A stretch of 64,000 nucleotides of DNA from Acholoe squamosa (taxonomy: Eukaryota > Annelida > Polychaeta > Phyllodocida > Polynoidae). The translations under genes were made by a program, and so were the position numbers. Below, one piece after another: positions 1 to 11,317 of the stretch. Each line of letters opens with the position of its first letter. Positions within the stretch are counted from its first letter, which is position 1. The notes beneath the pieces are model-generated. The model did not search any database. It worked only from the letters and a program-made list of their open reading frames with translations, and was not told where the DNA came from. The DNA lies in NCBI GenBank assembly GCA_949317995.1, contig OX439045.1:7851174-7915173 (forward strand), written 5' to 3'.

Positions 1-1058
1 CTCACCAGGGCTACATTTATGAGTTACTCACCAGGGCTACACGTATGAGTCACTCACCAGGACTACATGTATGAGTCACTCACCAGGGCTACATGTATGA
101 GTCACTCACCAGGGCTACATGTATGAGTCCCTCACCAGGGCTACACGTATGAGTCACTCACCAGGGCTACATTTATGAGTTACTCACCAGGGCTACATGT
201 ATGAGTCACTCACCAGGGCTACATTTATGAGTTACTCACCAGGGCTACATGTATGAGTTACTCACCAGGGCTACACGTATGAGTCACTCACCAGGGCTAC
301 ATTTATGAGTTACTCACCAGGGCTACATGTATGAGTCACTCACCAGGGCTACATGTATGAGTCACTCACCAGGGCTACATGTATCAGTCACTCACCAGGA
401 CTACATGTATCAGTCACTCACCAGGGCTACATGTACAAGTCACTCACCAGGGCAACATGTATGAGTCACTCACCAGGGCTACATGTATGAGTCACTCACC
501 AGGGCTACACGTATGAGTCTCTCACCAGGGCTATGTGTACGAGTCTCTCACCAGGGCTACATGTATGAGTCACTCACCAGGGCTACACGTATGAGTCTCT
601 CACCAGGGCTACATGTACGAGTCTCTCACCAGGGCTACATGTATGAGTCTCTCACCAGGGCTATGTGTACAAGTCTCTCACCAGGGCTACATGTATGAGT
701 CACTCACCAGGACTAGATGTATGAGTCACTCACCAGGGCTACACGTATGAGTCACTCACCAGGGCTACATGTATGAGTCCCTCACCAGGGCTATATGTAT
801 GAGTCCCTCACCAGGGCTACACGTATGAGTCACTCACCAGGGCTACATGTATCAGTCACTCACCAGGGCTACATGTATCAGTCACTCACCAGGACTACAT
901 GTATGAGTCACTCACCAGGGCTACACGTATGAGTTACTCACCAGGGCTATATGTACAAGTCCCTCACCAGGGCTACACGTATAAGTCACTCACCAGGGCT
1001 ACACGTATGAGTCACTCACTAGGGCTACATGTATGAGTCACTCACCAGGGCTACATGT
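1..1058 (+). repeat. 26-bp satellite (CTCACCAGGGCTACATGTAT type)
   Basis: About 40 head-to-tail copies of a 26-bp unit with variants at ACATG/ACACG/ATTTA and GAGTCA/GAGTTA. The array starts before the window. Its right edge runs directly into a fragment of the palindromic GCATCATG MITE (to about 1160), and the unit itself resembles that MITE's internal segment GAGTAACTCACCAGGGCTGC. This suggests the array grew from the MITE. Confidence 0.95.
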
Positions 1059-1439
1059 ATACATCATGACGCCTATGGGCATGTTCCATGAATGCAGCCC
1101 TTATAACTTACTCTCCAGGGCTGCATTCATGCATCATGCCCATTGGCTGCCATCAGTTAAACAAGGTAATATACCCAATACATGGGTGCACAATCTGCAG
1201 ACAGGGACGTGTACCGATGGCACAATGCGGGTTTGAATGGTGTCTGGGCCAAGAACAGATGTCGTAAATAGATCTATTAGATGAGTAATAGAGACGAGCC
1301 ATCACCATGGAAACAGATGGTATAATTATACCTGTCTGATTACGGAGCCAATTAACTATTTCGCAAAAGCCTGCATAGAATTTAAATGCCTGGCATAGGG
1401 CCTAGGCATAGGATGTCTTTAGTTGTCATGATGTGCTAC

Positions 1440-1744
1440 GGGAGTGATCATTTTTTAACAACGGGGGGGGGGGAGGGGCTGGTGGGTTGGGGGGGGGGCA
1501 GATATTTCTCTCGGGGAGGGGGGGGTCGAAATAATTTCACCTGTTTTCAGTGAAAAAGCCTGCACCTCTCTATAGGTTAAAAGGGCACGTTTGTGAGCAA
1601 TTTTCGTCCCCTATGGGTGTGGGTAGGTGGGGGGGGGGGGTAAAAATAATTTTACCCTTGAGAGGGGGGGGGGCAAAATTTTGTTCATGCATCCACGCAC
1701 AAACCCACCAGTCCCCCCCTGTTGTTAAGAAAATGATCACTCCC
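1440..1744. mobile_element. GGGAGTG MITE, copy 1
   Basis: 305-bp element with inverted termini (GGGAGTGATCATTTTTTAAC against GTTAAGAAAATGATCACTCC) around G/C-homopolymer-rich DNA. The flanks TAC/TAA are a degraded 3-bp duplication. Other copies lie at 15408, 42281 and 61094. The 3-bp TTA duplications of two copies suggest a PIF/Harbinger-like source. Confidence 0.8.
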
Positions 1745-1819
1745 TAATGAAGTGCCAGCTCAAGCAATAGCGGCCCCCCTCTTTTCCACCTGCGGCCTAT
1801 GGGTCTAAATTCCCTATCT

Positions 1820-2385
1820 CTTTAAGGGCTGCTAATGCATTAATCAGGGGTGTGAAATCCCAAAACCCATTTACTCTGAAGTGTAATATATGGCTTGCTA
1901 GTTAATGCTTTTATGTAGGATAAAGCTTAATTAAAGTGATTTAAATGGTGTTTGGGCAAAATATAACAACACTCTGATGTACAGGGATGTTTGGAATTAC
2001 AATTGGGAGGCCAACAATTCTCAATCTTGAATGACATTGGCAGAAATTCCAAGTCAGACCCCCCCCCTACAAATGGTAATTTCTTTTTTCACTGGATTTG
2101 CATAATCTCAAGAATGGTCTTTCTGAGCACCAAAAACGCGGATTTCCGCGGAGATTTCACACCCCTGATTAATCCATCGGGTCCATTGGTCGTCACGATG
2201 CCAGGGCTACACTCAATTTGAAGCATCATTCCAACCCTACAGGTTTGATACACTCCCAGAGTGTGGGCATGATGCTGCAATGAAGAGCTGGCGAGCACTT
2301 CATTGGTGCATCATGACAACTGTGCATCATGACAACTATTGGGCATGATGCACCCCTGCATTAGCGGCCCTTAAAGGGTCATACC
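1820..2385. mobile_element. Palindromic GCATCATG MITE, copy with nested insertion
   Basis: Ends resemble CTTTAAGGGCTGCTAATGCA on the left and TGCATTAGCGGCCCTTAAAG on the right. The inside carries the family's landmarks CACTTCATTGGTGCATCATG and GCATGATGC. A CAGGGGTGTGAAATC element (1845-2167) is inserted near its left end. Confidence 0.8.
1845..2167. mobile_element. CAGGGGTGTGAAATC TIR element, 6-bp TSD ATTAAT
   Basis: 323-bp element with terminal inverted repeats CAGGGGTGTGAAATC / GATTTCACACCCCTG. It is flanked by exact ATTAAT at 1839-1844 and 2168-2173 and is inserted in the palindromic MITE. No coding capacity, so it moves non-autonomously. Confidence 0.85.
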
Positions 2386-2815
2386 GTAAATTCTAGCGAA
2401 ACTCAAAGTGCGGCTTATAGGTGTAGCCCAAAGTAGGGGTGTGGCATATACAAGGCTATTTAGGACTATCGGGCTTCCCTAGCCCACTTAAAAGGGTCTA
2501 AATCTCCGCTTTCCTATCCCCTCGGGATGTGTGTAGTGCACATATGCGCGGCCGCTGACACATTCCTTTGTGAAATTGTGCAGTTTAGTAGTTCTCGCCA
2601 TAAATATGACCTTGGCTGTCGAAATGGCATTAAACATCTATTACTCACTCTCACTATTTAGGACTATGAAACAGTACTGGTTGTGCTTAACCAATTGTCA
2701 GGCCTCAGGTGCTGCCCATAGGCTTCTCCTAAAGTCAGGGTGCGGCTTTATTATACAACGGTGTGGCTTAGACAAGGGAATTTACAGTAGGGGGATGGTA
2801 CTTGGTGCACAGGAG
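2385..2815. mobile_element. Type-B (TACCGTAAATT/GCGGCTTAT) element split by a SINE
   Basis: Starts with TACCGTAAATTC at about 2384 and ends in a degraded form near 2790. The inside holds GCGGCTTATA motifs. The SINE at 2470-2653 interrupts it. The type-B family recurs across the window at about 6010, 7292, 9100, 16740, 17484, 18435, 19840, 22325, 23330, 24670, 50590 and 63885. Confidence 0.6.
2470..2653 (+). mobile_element. SINE-like retroposon, tail type 1
   Basis: 184-bp insert starting CGGGCTTCCCTAGCCCACTT and ending TTAAACATCTATTACTCACT plus a CTCAC-type tail. It is flanked by a perfect 14-bp duplication CTATTTAGGACTAT (2456-2469 and 2654-2667). Long duplications and a simple-repeat tail are the marks of LINE-driven retroposition. 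A convincing tRNA head is not visible. Confidence 0.85.
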
Positions 2816-3235
2816 CCCAGTGTGTTACTGTATACATAAGAACTGCTACCCAGGGCCCTGGTCGCCTGTCACACCCCAGTGCACATCCAGGTCAGTCTGG
2901 GACCCCTTCATGCATGTGGTCTGGTGACCAGCTTTACCACAACTCAGATATACAACCCCCTCAACCTGCCACTGCCCCCCCCCCCCTCACCTTCACCACT
3001 TTCCACTATGGAGACTGCCTGTGGAGGCCACCCAGCTGTCCCCAGGTTGGTGCCTCCTATGTATACACGATATGCTTCTAATGTGGATGGACTAGAATCA
3101 ATATTTGCCATTTATATACAACACCCATGTCCCTAATTTCAAAGGTGGAACCACAGACCTGAAAGACCTGTGGTGGAACTTGGGACGGAGGCAGGGGAAG
3201 GATTTTTTGCCAAAGGTGACCCTTGAATCTGGGCA

Positions 3236-4660
3236 GAACTGGGTACCATCAGGACCCTTAACTAGTTGTGGCAGGAATCTGGGTAGGACTAGGTACCATC
3301 AGGACACTTACCTAGTTGTGGCAGGAGTCTGGGTAGGACTAGGTACCATCAGGACCCTAACCTAGTTGTGGCAGGAGTCTGGGTAGGACCAGGTACCATC
3401 AGGACCCTTACCTAATTGTGGCAGGAGTGTGGGTAGGACTAGGTACCATCAGGACCCTTTCCTAGTTGTGGCAGGAGTCTGGGTAGGACTAGGTACCATC
3501 AGGACCCTTTCCTAGTTGTGGCAGGAGTCTGGGTAGGACTAGGTACCATCAGCACCCTTACCTAGTTGTGGCAGGAGTCTGGGTAGGACTAGGTACCATC
3601 AGGACCCTTACCTAATTGTGGCAGGAGTCTGGGTAGGAATAGGTACCATCAGGACCCTTACCTAATTGTGGCAGGAGTCTGGGTGGGACTAGGTACCATC
3701 AGGACCCTAACCTAGTTGTGGCAGGAGTCTGGGTAGGACTGGGTACCATCAGGACCCTCACCTAGTTAAGGCAGGAGGCTGCTAAGCACTAGGTACCATC
3801 AGGACCCTTACCTAATTGTGGCAGGAGTCTGGGTAGGAATAGGTACCATCAGGACCCTTACCTAGTTGTGGCAGGAGTCTGGGTAGGACTGGGTACCATC
3901 AGGACCCTTACCTAATTGTGGCAGGAGTCTGGGTAGGAATAGGTACCATCAGGACCCTTACCTAGTTGTGGCAGGAGTCTGGGTAGGAATAGGTACCATC
4001 AGGACCCTTACCTAATTGTGGCAGGAGTCTGGGTAGGAATAGGTACCATCAGGACCCTTACCTAGTTGTGGCAGGAGTGTAGGTAGAACAAGATACCATC
4101 AGGACCTTTACCTAGTTGTGGCAGGAGTCTGGGTAGGACTAGGTACTGTCAGGACCCTTACCTAGTTGTGGCAGGAGTCTGGGTAGGACTAGGTACTGTC
4201 AGGACCCTTACCTAGTTGTGGCAGGAGTCTGGGTAGGACTAGGTACCATCAGGACCCTTACCTAGTTGTGGCAGGAGTCCGGGTAGGACTAGGTGCCTTT
4301 AGGACCCTTACTAGTTGCGGCAGGAGTCTAGGTAGGATTATGTGCAATCAGGACCCTTACCTAGTTGTGGCAGGAGTCTGGGTAGGACTAGGTACCATCA
4401 GGACCCTTACCTAGTTGTGGCAGGAGTTTGGTTAGGACTAGGTGCCTTTAGGACCCTTACTAGTTGCGGCAGGAGTCTAGGTAGGATTATGTGCAATCAG
4501 GACCCTTATCTAGTTGTGGCAGGAGTCTGGGTAGGACTAGGTACCATCAGGACCCTTACCTAGTTGTGGCAGGAGTCTGGTTAGGACTAGTTGCCTTTAA
4601 GACCCTTACCTAGTTGTGGCAGGAGTCTGGGTAGGACTAAGTACCATCAGAATCCTTGCC
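3236..4660 (+). repeat. 50-bp satellite
   Basis: About 28 copies of a 50-bp unit containing GGTACCATCAGGACCCTTAC and TAGTTGTGGCAGGAGTCTGG. Variant units (GGTGCCTTTAGGACC, ATGTGCAATCAGG) recur in order near 4300 and 4440, so a multi-unit block was duplicated recently. No link to a mobile element was found. Confidence 0.95.
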
Positions 4661-5314
4661 TATTTCTGGACAGGGTTAATCCAGGCCTATAAAAGTTTGT
4701 CTCTCCCCAGGGGTTCTTGCCATATTTGATTTGATTTGATTTGTTTTGACTTTTATTGCAACAATTTATGCTACTTCCGTCACAAAATTTCATCAAGTTA
4801 AAATACAACAATATGTACAAAAACATTCTTTCATAACAATAGTTGGCTGATGATTTAGACATTTCATCCTAAAATATAGCAGCATTTTGAGTGTCTATTT
4901 CCTAAGCGGGATAGTAGAGGAATAAACTAGATGTTAGATGTTGGCTAATCCGTTGGGAGCACTAAAGCGACTGTGGGGAGTAGGTGGGAGGGAGACGGGT
5001 GGAAAGCCTGAGGGGGGAATTTCAACAAGTTGTCACAGAATTAAACGATCCTCCCATGGGGTCATGAATCTACCCTTTACCCCTCCCCTGCCCTCACCAT
5101 ACTATCAACACCTTGATACATGTACATGTAATACCCCGGTACTCCCACGGTACCAGTTTAGGCTACCGTAAAACCCCACATAGAAGCCACACCCTGAGTT
5201 TGAGAGAATGCTGAGTGAGATGGTTGCCATTCCTCCCCCCGGGGGAGGGGGTGGATGGGGAGGGACACTTAATTTTCTACTGACACGGGTGTGCGGCTGG
5301 ACCTGTGACTACCC
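4661..5314. other. No gene seen; short repeat fragments
   Basis: Mixed unique DNA with a GATTTGATTT run at about 4723 and a type-B end (TACCGTAAAACCCC) at about 5165. A homopolymer C/G stretch lies at 5235. No coding exon with splice signals was recognised. Confidence 0.5.
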
Positions 5315-5665
5315 TTACCCTTGGTGAGAGGGATTTTCACCAGAAGTGAAGCTTGCTGAGAGGGATTCTTTTGCCAAAAGTGACCCTTGCTGAGAGGGAT
5401 TTTTGCCAAAAGTGACCCTTGCTGAGAGGGTTTCTTTTCGCCAAAAGTGACCCTTGCTGAGAGGGATTTTTTTGCCAAAAGTGACCCTTGCTGAGAGGGA
5501 TTGTATTTTGCGAAAAGTGACCCTTGCTGAGAGGGATTTTCACCAAAAGTGACCCTTGCTGAGAGGGATTTTCACCAAAAGTGACCCTTGCTGAGAGGGA
5601 TTTTTTTTTTTGCCAAAAGTGACCCTTGCTGAGAGGGATTTTCACCAAAAGTGACCCTTGCTGAG

Positions 5666-5696
<31 letters not shown>

Positions 5697-5950
5697 GCCA
5701 AAAGTGACCCTTGCTGAGAGGGATTTTCACCAAAAGTGACCCTTGCTGAGAGGGATTTTTTTTTGCCAAAAGTGACCCTTGCTGAGAGGGATTTTCACTA
5801 AAAGCGACCCTTGCTGAGAGGGATTTTCACCAAAAGTGACCCTTGCTGAGAGGGATTTTCGCCAAAAGTGACCCTTGCTGAGAGGGATTTTCACCAAAAG
5901 TGACCCTTGCTGAGAGGGATTTTCACCAAAAGTGACCCTTGCTGAGGGGG
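5315..5950 (+). repeat. ~32-bp satellite with variable T-tracts
   Basis: About 19 copies of AAAAGTGACCCTTGCTGAGA followed by GGGATTTT(T)n and CACC or GCC. The T-run varies from 4 to about 26 bases (longest near 5671-5696), so unit length varies. The sequence is flanked on both sides by GGGTGTGCGGCTGG / CCAGCCGCACACCCGTGT, an inverted pair at about 5286 and 5966, so the array lies inside a small inverted-repeat element. Confidence 0.9.
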
Positions 5951-6009
5951 ATTTCAGCCTTGCCAGCCGCACACCCGTGTCTCCGACACATAGTGAGGTC
6001 CCCCCCTGG

Positions 6010-6155
6010 CATCCTTTAGTCTCTATGTACAAAACCCCTCATATAAGCCACACCCTGAGATCTGGAACATGCTATAAGCCGCACTAAGGGTCTGAAATGG
6101 TCTATAAGCCACGCCTTATAGGTGGGACTTTGCGGTATTGTAAAGGAGTCCTCAA
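6010..6155. mobile_element. Type-B element fragment
   Basis: Contains CCCCTCATATAAGCCACACC followed by two more TATAAGCC sub-repeats and ends GGACTTTGCGGTATTGTA. Same family as the element at 7292. Confidence 0.6.
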
Positions 6156-6180
6156 TTTATAATACTGTAAAAACCCTGGA

Positions 6181-6503
6181 CAGGGCTCGACAAATCCCTG
6201 TGCCCAATGCCCGAGACTCCAAATGGTATTATCCTTTGTTTATTGACTTGGTTTATGCTTATTCCACTACACTGCAACACAATTCCCGAGTGCATTTGTG
6301 CCCATCATCATCCTTATTTACTAGATAAAACTTTCTAATTGGTTCTGCACTGGCAATCATGCAATAAGCACTTTAATGCCACCATCTAGTTTTGAGTATA
6401 GAAAGCAAAGATGCTGGGCACAGAGCTTTTCATCTGGGCGCAACATTTTTTTGCCATTGTGCCTAGTGGGCACAGTGTCTCCAAACTGATTTGGCGGGCC
6501 CTG
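6181..6503. mobile_element. CAGGGCTCGACAAATC TIR element, 6-bp TSD CCTGGA
   Basis: 323-bp element with termini CAGGGCTCGACAAAT / ATTTGGCGGGCCCTG. Exact CCTGGA duplications lie at 6175-6180 and 6504-6509. The inside repeats GTGCCCA-type motifs in both orientations. A shorter relative lies at 29254-29451. Confidence 0.85.
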
Positions 6504-6509
6504 CCTGGA

Positions 6510-7291
6510 TATAAGCTTCTTGCAGCTTATAGCATATATTCCTGAAGTCGTGTGCAGCTTATAAATACTCATTTTCGTGTAAGATAGTAATAGTAATGAA
6601 TAGAAACCTTTCCAGACCTATGGTATGATTTTAAAAAATCTCTGAAAGTCAGGATGCAGCTTATATGTGGCTGCCGCTTATATACGCAGATTTGGAAAAA
6701 AGTATCATACACTTCTGTAATGAACTTGGTTATTTACTAACAAATTGACCTAAATAGCAGGACGATGATATCTAGATGTTCAAAATTTCACATGGGAGAA
6801 TGCCCTCAGACTCTCTGAAACACGATTCTCTGAATGACTGAGTGCTTCGCCCTTCTCCCCAAAGCCTAATTGCTTCTGGCCAAACTTTTGGTTCCATACA
6901 TACAAAAAGATATTCCGAGTTAGCAGGTCGCTCCATGGGCGCCGCCATTACTGGAGCTGGTTACCAGAGAGTTCTACTGATAAGACCTATCAGATGGGTA
7001 CCAGTCGGCCCCCAAGAGGACCGCAGTGAATCATTGAGCTTGTCTTATTGGCTAATAAATGATCCTGCTAAGTCTGTATAGAGCCTCTGTCACAGTATTG
7101 GATCACCCCAGCCCAATACAGCAGCTGAGGTAAGAGGTAGTGGTTGCGGTCATACCCCTGTGGGGAGTCACACAAGTCACACCACCTTTGTGGTCTACTC
7201 CTGTACCGTTAATCTATTCACCCTTCTATTTAAACCTCCCTGACTTTATGATTGAGGGCCGTGGGACTGTTTACAAACATAACTGTACCAC
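6510..7291. other. No gene seen
   Basis: Mostly unique sequence with type-B-like fragments at about 6650-6690 (GCAGCTTATATGTGGC). Open frames here lack splice signals or recognisable homology. Confidence 0.4.
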
Positions 7292-7511
7292 CGTAAATTC
7301 ACTTGTTATGCCGCGGCTTATACCAGAACCGATATCAAACTGCGGCTTATTGGAGGTTCCCAAACTAAGGCTGCGGCTTATAAAAGGGTATTTGACACCT
7401 TAGAAGAGTACTGAACCATCAATATCGAGGCTCCAGGTGCGGCTTATAACATTCTCCTTAACTCAATGCGCGGCTTATACAAGGATGCCGCTTATGAGAC
7501 AATTTACGCTA
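7292..7511. mobile_element. Type-B TIR element
   Basis: Termini ACCGTAAATTCACTTG and GAGACAATTTACGCTA. The interior has five GCGGCTTATA-type sub-repeats in one orientation on the right side. About 220 bp, non-coding. Confidence 0.7.
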
Positions 7512-7569
7512 CCCCATGTATAAGTAGTAGATAAGCTATGGGTTAACCAGGTTACATGAATATATACCC

Positions 7570-7760
7570 GGTGCGAAGCTCTAATTATATACATTGCGGG
7601 GGATGTTGTGGGGAAATTGGAAGGAGTGGTTAGTGTAGGTGGTTTAAAACAATGGGCCTATAACTGTTTTGGTTTCTATTATTGTATTGTTGTTGTATTT
7701 TAAAGACCCTGTTGACAGTCTATCATTATATAAATATATCGGCAAAAAAAGTCAATATAT
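7570..7760 (+). repeat. Dispersed repeat, partner of 19665-19845
   Basis: The block beginning GCTCTAATTATATACATTGC and running through CGGGGGATGTTGTGG and AACTGTTTTGGTTTCTATTA reappears in reverse complement at 19665-19845 with few differences. Class unknown. Confidence 0.75.
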
Positions 7761-8295
7761 AGGCATGTTTGGTATCAAATTAAAGCCCACAGTCTCACGA
7801 TTGCTACTACCAGTAGCTTGAAATAACCAACATTTTTATATTTTTTTTTAATTAAGTTGATATGTTGAGCCATGTTTTATATCATTTTTGGCAGTTTTCG
7901 GCATTCAAGAAATAAAAAAAAAATCTTAAAAAAAAAAAAAATCCGACTTACCTACCCTAATTTTTTTTAGCTATGTTACCGGTACCTGAACACAAGAATT
8001 TTGTTTTTAGGCCTAACCCACTTCAACTCATAATATTTCTGCTTTAAACCATGGTTCATGTTTGTCACACCTAGTGTATATGGGAGACATTTCTATACAC
8101 GAGGTTACGTGAGATGTTGAGTGAGATTCTTATGTTTTAAGGTGTGACCATGGTTTAAGGTGCGAGGATGGCCCCCTGGTGTGCCTTACAGGATCAGAAA
8201 AAGATAAGAGTATGCCTTCTACGTGATAATATCCAAGTATAGAATAGCATTGAGTCCATCTATATGCAGAGGATTAACTAGGCTATGACGATAGG
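7761..8295. other. No gene seen; AT-rich
   Basis: A/T-rich DNA with A- and T-runs at 7840-7945. No repeat partner or coding exon was recognised. Confidence 0.4.
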
Positions 8296-8533
8296 TACCG
8301 TAAACTCCCACGTAGAAGACGCAGTGCGCGTAGAGGACGCCCCCCTAACTTGTCAATGGTTATTTCGCATATAAGACGCACCTCTTAGGTACCAATTTTG
8401 TAAATTCAGTACATTTCTATAGTAAAATTACCCCTCGTATAAGACGCACCCCCAATTTCAGCACATCCTATAAGACCCCCCAGCATTTTGTTTGGCGTAG
8501 AGGACGCGTCTTATACGCGGGAGATTACGGTAA
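8296..8533. mobile_element. Type-A (CCGTAATCTCCCGCG) MITE
   Basis: Termini TACCGTAAACTCCCACG and CGCGGGAGATTACGGTA. The interior consists of GTAGAAGACGC / TATAAGACGCACC sub-repeats. It shares the internal segment with GTACATTTCTATAGTAAAA seen in other copies. Confidence 0.8.
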
Positions 8534-10363
8534 GTCCAATCCAAGATGCTGTTTATGCAATACCAGTTTATAAACTACCCTTGCCTCAGATTACTCCCCC
8601 CCCACCCCCCTCCATTTACTTCCCCTTTTTTCGTGCACAACATAATTTTCAAGTTTATGAAAACATCCTAGAAAACAGAAACTAAAAGGACGACATGACA
8701 TGTGGAATCCACATCAACTGTCCACCTCGAAGTAGGACATTGGGAGTATCTAAATATCTAGAGTTTTACAAATTGAGACTGTCGCAGGTACATCATCACC
8801 ACAGTGCTGCCGAAATATTTTTCTCAATGCAGGCCAAATTGGCCCTTAAAGGGTTAATTTTCTCGACCCGTCACTCGAGGGAAGGGAAGCAGGGTGAACC
8901 TAAATATGAAACATCCTTCTTTGAGAAGGGCTGGGAATTCCTACCTAAGGAGGAAACTGATCTCTCTGGAAGAGCTTTCAACATGCCAGCAACAACCAGG
9001 GGGCCGGGTATTCGGTAATACCCCCTAAAAAGTCGGCATGCATTTTGGAATTTTTTCAAAGTGTAGTGTGCACTAATTACGTCGAATATGGTACTGATGT
9101 TCCAAAGATTACTCTATATAAACTGCAGCTTATACGCAAACCAGAGGCCTCATAGTATGTGCCTAAAGTCAGGGTGCGGCTTATACTAGGGAATGTACGG
9201 TAGGCCGTATACCGCTGATGTAGCCTTTACTGTAGTAAATAATACACCTCGCTATGTTCCCCCGCTGGACACGGTCCAACCTTCTACATGCCAATTACAC
9301 CGACCACTCACTGCTCACTCTGTACCACACCGCTAACCAAACATCCAACCCATCCTACCACATACATGGCCTGTTGAGTTCTCCTTCTTTTTCGCCTCTT
9401 TTTGGTAATTTTTTTTCTTTTTCTATTTTTTTTTTTGTTCATCCCGGATCATGGTCATTCTTGACTCAAAGGTCCTATTCCAGTGCCTTCGGACCTGTTT
9501 AGTTCGGTTCGAGATGTGTTTTTTTTTCCTATGTACATATTTATGAACTTGACTCTCTGTTAGGCGTACATCTATTCTAGATATACATCTAGCCGCTATG
9601 TTATTTACACTGCTTGTAAGCTAAAGTTAAGGTATGATCTTGTCTTGTCTGAAATGATTAGTAGATGCTCTGAGCTAGAACATAGTATATGGGTATGCAT
9701 ATAATCATATCCACAGTCCGACCATATTTATGAAAATACCTTTTCCTTCAAAAATCTTATAAATATGAATATACTGTCACCAAGGAACAGAGCTCCCCTT
9801 TCATGAAACTTCCCTCTTACCGGTAATTCTATCATTTGAATTTTTTTTTTTTTTTTTTTTTTTTACTAAATCTGGGGTTTGACCCCCCAGAGGAAAAAAT
9901 TCCCAAAATAGATTACGGTACTTGCACATGTCTAGGGTGGAGTTTTGTAGGATCACATCCTGGTTTGCAATTTACCATGAAGCCTAAGGCCACCAATCTA
10001 TAGTATCCCCATGAGTGCAATATATGTGTGTGTACAATTATGACCATACCCCATACTGGGGGGGGGGGGTATATAGAGCTATTACATCTAGTGTGATTGG
10101 GTGTCCATGGATTGGGACTCACTATGGCCATCACTGTGATGGTATATGGCATACATGTGTATGACAGTAGTTCTATAGCCTCATATATAAAGTGCTGATT
10201 TTTTTCACACTGGGATAAGACCTTTAGGGCCCTTCCTCCTGAAAAGGCTTAACATCTTATTTCTCCTATAGCGCTGAATCGGGAGCAGACTAGTTCCCGA
10301 GCCCACCAGGCGGATGCTGACATCAGCGACTGGCACTGATCTCACACCACACTTGTTCCTGGC
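8534..10363. other. No gene seen; type-B fragment and T-tracts
   Basis: A type-B fragment lies at about 9100-9205, ending GGGAATGTACGGTAGG. There are T-runs at 9410-9440 and 9840-9864, and a palindromic-MITE end (GGCCCTTAAAGGGTTAA) at about 8840. The rest is unique, probably intron of the minus-strand ARHGAP-like gene. Confidence 0.45.
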
Positions 10364-10717
10364 ATGTCAATTGTGAAGCAGTTTGAAAGTATGATAACCA
10401 TCTCAATATCGCAAGATATTCAGATATCAGAACTACTATGGCCGCGCATGTGGAACAGACTAAAAGAAGAGGGTCTTCATACTGAATATTACATGTACCA
10501 AGATACCACACTTAATCATATATTGCCTTCATATGAAAATGCACTGTGCTTCTATTCTTTTGGGGAAAGGCCTCCGGACCACTTGTACAAGGAAATCTTC
10601 CTGTTACCAGTATACAGAAATTTTAGTATAGAGGAAATCCTTATTAAATCTGAAGAATTACAAAGTCTCAAGGTTAGATTCCCTACAAACGGTCATAACA
10701 TTGCATGGGTAGGATAA
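10364..10717 (+). other. Unidentified 117-codon open frame
   Basis: Plus-strand frame with a balanced composition (aromatic and charged residues, motifs such as RPPDHLYKEIFLLP), preceded by an acceptor-like CTCCTATAG at about 10270. No family was recognised. It overlaps no repeat seen elsewhere in the window and lies just downstream of the minus-strand ARHGAP-like exon. It could be a degraded element or a genuine exon; the call is weak. Confidence 0.2.
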
Positions 10718-10768
10718 GTCAGCCATGGGCATAATGGGAGAGGTGAATCATATTTTACATGTACATAC

Positions 10769-11317
10769 CAGTTTTGGAGGTTTCTTTGATGCTTGTCGTA
10801 TCGTCTCTAGGTTGGCGTATTCCGGTGCTTCGTACTTATCCACCATGTTTTTCACACGACTCCCGACTCCAGCCCCCTCCAGGGCTTCCATCTCTGGATC
10901 AACATCCACGATACGATCCAAGCTGTCATCGCTTGCTGTCATCTTGGCACGTATACTGTCACTGTCATGCTCCGACGTGTCACAACTTCCGCTCCCGTTT
11001 TGAAATGCATCATCATTTTGGAGCAAATCTTCCGAGCTCGACCTGGATTTTTCATCCTCGGCAACATCCTCAACTGAGCCTCCATGTCTCCGGAGTCCTT
11101 TCACTTTACTCCGTTTTCCATCATCTAGCTCGACGACATAGTTAGCTGGGACATATATTGGCTTTTTCTCACCATGTTTGATAACGCTCCACCATTCCGA
11201 ATTAGTCTTTTTTAATAACAAACATTTGTCGCCTTCCTTTATTGTGATGTTCTTGCCGTGGGAGTCGTACTTGTAGTCGTAGAGCACCCGGACATATTTA
11301 CCCTGACGCCCGGCCAT
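10769..11317 (-). CDS. ARHGAP12/15/27-like, first coding exon (SH3)
   Basis: Minus-strand exon of 183 codons. The first true ATG is at 11317. The frame ends at a donor, CCAAAACTG|GTATGT, at 10769/10768. Residues 8-64 form an SH3 domain (LYDYKY, EGD, EWW at 41-43, YVPANYV at 55-61). A Ser/Asp-rich acidic linker follows, then PEYANL (165-170) and a KKPP motif. The N-terminal SH3 with YVPA-x-YV followed by a YANL motif is characteristic of ARHGAP12, 15 and 27, which continue with WW, PH and RhoGAP domains and inactivate Rac/Cdc42-type GTPases. No WW, PH or GAP exon was found in the 10.7 kb downstream (lower coordinates), so the first intron must be long and the remaining exons lie outside. Confidence 0.8.

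Noticed and set aside
5269-6032. Minus-strand open frames encoding LSKGHFWQK-like repeats
   Set aside because: They are translations of the ~32-bp satellite, and T-tract length changes break the frame between units.
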